The notes beneath the pieces are model-generated. The model ran no database searches, was not told the origin of the DNA, and saw only the letters and a program-made list of their open reading frames with translations. Of a stretch of DNA of 64,000 nt, positions 60,101 to 64,000 are shown piece by piece. The stretch is from Phoronis australis (taxonomy: Eukaryota > Phoronida > Phoronidae): NCBI GenBank assembly GCA_002633005.1, contig NMRA01000369.1, positions 275,881 through 339,880 on the forward strand. Reading direction: 5' to 3'. The translations under genes and the position numbers were made by a program. Every line of letters begins with the position of its first letter. Positions within the stretch are counted from its first letter, which is position 1.

Positions 60101-62566
60101 GGAGAGACTCTTGAAGAAGGAAAGACTTTTGAAGGTCATCTTCTGTGATAAATCTTGTGCAATTTTTCAGAATCATAAAGTCTTGTAAAACTGCAGTTAT
60201 GTCTGTCAACAGCAACTTACGATCAAGCCATTCAATATTCCACAGAAGACGTTTGAATTCAGCCTCCTTACCAGCCTCAATAAGATGGTGACCTAGATAC
60301 TTATATATGTACCCATCATCTTCCTTGGTCCACCACTCAGGCAAATTATCAACATCTTTTGGGACATTCTCAGCATAATAGTCGACAAGCTTTTCATGAC
60401 ATTTCTTCAACCTCTTAGGATCCTGCTTGCACAGCTTGTACTTTATGAACTCCAAAAGGAGGTCATGAACAGCACAATAATACTTGTCATTACGGATGGA
60501 TATAGTGAGGAATGATTTGTCAGCTAAGACATGAAACTGATCGTAATGCTCTATACTCAACTTGTGTGATCCAATGTTTGCTGGATTTGACATTTGACTT
60601 TCCCAAATCTTAAACAGAACTTCTAGGGAAATCTCTGTATCCACAGGAAGGAGAGCTAGATGAAGACATCTCTCTTCGAGAGATATTTCCACATGAGATG
60701 ATGCTGGAGCATGTAAACTTAAGACCCCAAAGGAAACTTCAAATGCATGGTAAATGTTTTTGTAGCCATAAACAACATCAGGGATATTTGTATTGCTTTC
60801 CAAAAAAGTTTCCTTTGCGTATTTTAGACGTTGATAAATATGTTCCCAGTCAGACAAAGCGAACTCATTCCTGTTTAAGCTGCTGCCAATCAAGACTATG
60901 GCAAGAGGAAGGCCTCCAAGGAATTCAAGAATATTTTGTACTAAATCTTGATGGTTTTCAAATTTGTCCTTTTTTACCTTTGCACAACTGAACAGCAGTT
61001 CATGAGAAGCCACATCATCCAAACATTTCAATTCATGCACAGAACCGTAAAGACATCGGATTATGTTTTTGTCTCGAGTCGTCATAAGGATCTTGCATTT
61101 CCTAGCCATACATGTGGCTAATGGAGCAGCGTGGTCAAAGTGCCAGACATCATCAAGAACAAGAAGAAATGGAAAATTGCTTTCAGAATGCTTCTTTAAC
61201 CAGTCGGCAGCGTTTTCACTGTCAGAAAATTTGCCCTCCGAACCAGTTAGGTCTTGATGAATCTGATTGAATAGTTGCACAATATTTGGATCTCGACCAA
61301 CCGTGAGCCATATAACACGCAAATTGTATTTCATGCTGTTACACACCTTAAGGGCCACAACAGTCTTACCAGACCCTCCCATCCCCCATAAGCCAACTAT
61401 CTTAGCCGTCTGTATTTCTTGCTTTTCCTTGTCTTCCTCTTGTTCAAGTAATTGTTCAACTGCCTTTACATCTTCTTCCCGATGAACATAGTATGGTGGC
61501 ATGTTTCTTACTCGGAATGTGTCAAATTCATCTAAAATAAAGATTTCAAGTACAAATGACATTAAGGGACCTATTTATCAAGAACATTTAAAGTGGCTAT
61601 AAACTCGTTTTTAATCAAAAATACGACTTTTGATTTCGACCAGCCACCATTATGAAGTTAGTCTCAAAAATTCCCTTAGTCACGTGCTTCAAAAGAACTA
61701 ACAGTTCGCTATTGTTTGAGACCAGGTTGTAAAAGTTGGATCATTGTGGTATGTTATTTTAGGTAACCAGCATTGCTTCAAGAAATAACGAACTGTCCGT
61801 TCCATGCAAACTCAGAAATGACCCCTAGTCTGAGTAATGAACAAGTTGAGAACAATTAGAAAGTGGGAAGAGGACTTAGTTAGCCTCTTAAATGAAATAT
61901 GATTTGATGGCCGTTTTAACAGGGAATATTCTTTCAACTGGCAACCTGCACATGAAGATCAGGAGACGTGTACATTAACACAGAGTAAGTTAGTTTTAGA
62001 TGATATTTCCTCGCAAAATAGCAAGTAGTTTTTATAACTGAAAGTAGATCACCTGCAATTGATGTGAAGTTTGAGGTCACTTGACAACTCTTGCCAATTT
62101 CAAGCATGGAAATGATTTCCATCATGGCATCTAAAGAATTTGTATGATTGGGTAACTTAGGACTATAATTGTTTTAGGCAATGAGTACGCAAAAAATTTC
62201 TACTGTTAAAGCAAAACTATTTTCATTCTTGAGAGACTTTTCAGAAGCATAATTATAGCCCTTTGCCTAGATTTTTGATTAATCTGTTATAAACTGCAAA
62301 GAGAATAATTAACAAGTTCTAAGCATTACAATGTTTTTCACATTACCTTTTGATTCCTGGTCATAACTAGCACAGCAGTCCTGCAATAACTTGGCCAGGT
62401 TTCTCAATGTTTCTTCATTGCTTATGCTAAAGAATTCCTGGAGTTTTGTAAAAGCACAATCGCTCTTTATTTGAAGCATTTGCAATAGTTCTTGAAAACC
62501 CTTTTGATAGTCAACATCGACTAAGTGCTCAAGTCGCAACTTTTCATCTTCCTCCAAGAATCCTTC
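57129..62566 (-). CDS. CARD-NB-ARC-WD40 receptor (Apaf-1-like), paralogue 2, intact
   Basis: Exons are 62566-62347 (CARD part: GFLEEDEKLRLEHL, FQELLQMLQIKSDCAFTKL) and 61531-57129, joined in phase 1; the giant exon has 1466 codons. In it, P-loop WGMGGSGKT at about 48-56, kinase-2 LLVLDDVW at 122-129, KILMTTRD, GGLPLAIVL, then VHDLLLEF (winged-helix His-Asp) and a helical region. From about residue 530 there are some 21 WD-type repeats (for example FILSGGHDKTARLWN, RIISASRDKTVKVWE, RLLTCSMDRSVCFWN), against 15 in Apaf-1. Such proteins are cytosolic ATP/dATP-driven oligomerisation platforms: the WD propellers sense a ligand and the CARD recruits effectors. The ligand cannot be inferred. The exon with the first CARD helices should lie upstream (right) and was not found. 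It is tandem with paralogue 1 and in the same orientation. Confidence 0.88.
61590..61890 (+). repeat. dispersed repeat copy in the NB-ARC gene intron
   Basis: Same old family as 180-480, with shared CTTAGTCACGTG, ACAGTTCGCTATTG and TTTGAGACCAGG-like blocks and a following GAACTGTCCGTTCC...GAGTAATGAACAAG block. It lies in the intron between the CARD exon and the giant exon of paralogue 2. Confidence 0.4.
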
Positions 62567-64000
62567 CTATAAGAATATAGCAAATATAGTGTACTGAAAT
62601 GAACATACTCGGTTACAACTTGTAGTGAAAAATAGGCCACAGTCCCAGCTCTCACATCCATGGCTCCTTCAGGGGGCAACGGGAACTTTGGATCAAATTC
62701 TCTAAATGTTCAAAAGTCATTTTCAACAAAGTTCTCAAGAATACACTAGCACGTTTAGTAAGAACCTCAGTTTAAAAGTTGAAAAAACAAGTTTCAAATA
62801 TTTTGCTAGCCACTATAAGTGGCAGAGCAGTATGATCAGAACAGCCAATGAAACGAAAGTATTGTGTCCATGCCATTTCTAAGATGACTGCTTCCTGATT
62901 TTTTTGTGCTTCTCAAACCAAACAGGAGTTTTGAGCCAGATGTGACACTGCTGAAACAATGAATTACTGTATAAGTGCATGAATTATTGACACAGCAATA
63001 TAGTGTCAATATGTATGCCCATTATATTCACGTCTAGGATTCTGCTCACAATTTTGAGCTCATACTGTGAATAATAAGCTTACAAGGAAGTCAAACATTT
63101 CTAAAGATATGCACGGCTTGCTCGTCCTTCTGAGCAGCTTTCATCAGGATTAAAGAGAGCGCGTTGCTGGAGTTGGATACAGTTGTGATGACTGCATTGT
63201 CCGGTGCAAATAGTCTTTCAATCTTGTTTAACCAGATTTTTGACCAGGAAACAGTTGTACTTAACTTGTGCTCACAATTAACTAAACTAATTTTTTTTTT
63301 TCGCTAGCGATCAAAGGCTACCACTGTTGTGGTACTTCAAGTTTAAAAATTAAATAAAAAGTTATCAAACCGTCCTCGGCAGAAGAAAAAAAAAGTAGAC
63401 AGGAGTATTAAAAATTAAATAACGAAAACCAGTATGAAACATATCTAAAACTATCATTCAATTGGGAAGTGGCCCTCTGTGAAGATAAAAACATATTAAT
63501 TTTTAGTCATTCTGTTATTTAAAATGTACCAAGTTAAAAGTACTATCCTAAGTTTCAGGTTGTAACTCTGTGCAAATGTTAGAGAAAACCAATTTGGGTG
63601 TAATAACAACCATTGCTGAAACAATAGTGCTAGCTATTACCTTTTCACTTGATTAGCTCATATCTACATGGATACAAAGGGCGTGTTAAATAGGCATCAT
63701 AAAAGTTGCCTGGGGCTAAGGGAATCTGAGTGGTGACCAGTGTAAGCCAGAAATTTTCCACATGTTCAAGAATTTACAGGCATGACCTGACTCCTAAGTC
63801 AACTAAGTCTAGCTACTGATTTTGCAAACTAGTGGATTGAGGAAAGTCTCATTACTGAAAAGTTTTTAAGTTTTTGTGACAAAACAGAACAAATCGATCA
63901 CAAACAGTCTAGTGTTACAGAAATTTACTGGTGTCATAAAAATTGAAAGACATCTTAAACAAGGAAAAAGATTTAGGAGTTCTAACAAGAAAACATTGAG
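62567..64000. other. upstream flank of NB-ARC paralogue 2
   Basis: No exon with secure splice sites was found. A minus-strand frame at 63249-63091 has a death-fold-like helical look (ALSLILMKAAQKDEQAVHIF) and ends at a TGA. It may be a decayed or unrelated exon. The remainder is AT-rich DNA in which I see nothing. Confidence 0.35.

Noticed and set aside
1-64000. CRISPR arrays, bacterial operons or phage genes
   Set aside because: Genes are split by GT/AG introns and no regularly spaced direct-repeat arrays with unique spacers were seen; this is animal nuclear DNA.

Overview
This is animal nuclear DNA: AT-rich, with long introns bounded by GT/AG, dispersed transposons, low-complexity tracts and one assembly gap. 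The gene content (a CPT1-type carnitine acyltransferase, a VAMP4-type R-SNARE, a secreted EGF/TSP1/LDLa protein resembling SE-cephalotoxin, and tandem CARD-NB-ARC-WD40 receptors) suggests an invertebrate deuterostome such as a hemichordate, amphioxus or echinoderm. That placement is inference; no species-specific marker was seen.

Layout. 1-13634 (+): the 3' two thirds of a carnitine palmitoyltransferase 1 gene, twelve coding positions, with two tandem, homologous versions of the exon that carries the catalytic histidine. 17711-22276 (-): a complete six-exon VAMP4-like SNARE of 140 residues. 22.3-30.8 kb: repeat-rich DNA with MITE-like elements, a foldback element, a LINE fragment and a recent 1.2 kb tandem duplication containing palindromes that resemble heat-shock elements. 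30844-34932 (-): a multidomain secreted protein gene with one in-frame stop codon. 39565-48515 (-): an Apaf-1-like CARD-NB-ARC-WD40 gene whose 4.4 kb main exon is interrupted by a single TAA. 51.9-52.9 kb (+): an RNase H open reading frame of retrotransposon origin. 57129-62566 (-): a second, uninterrupted CARD-NB-ARC-WD40 gene with about 21 WD repeats, enough for three seven-bladed propellers.

The two CARD-NB-ARC-WD40 genes are tandem paralogues with the same exon layout (a phase-1 junction between the CARD exon and one giant NB-ARC/WD40 exon). They look like members of an expanded cytosolic death-fold or innate-immune receptor family. CPT1 (fatty acid entry into mitochondria) and VAMP4 (trans-Golgi/endosome fusion) are housekeeping genes with no evident functional link to them.

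The strongest observation is the duplicated catalytic exon of CPT1. Both copies keep the active-site Glu-His pair, align without gaps and have identical splice phases. Including both, or neither, breaks the reading frame, which is the expected signature of mutually exclusive splicing. As I recall, alternative exon usage in CPT1 is known in Drosophila, so its presence here would bear on whether it is ancestral or convergent.
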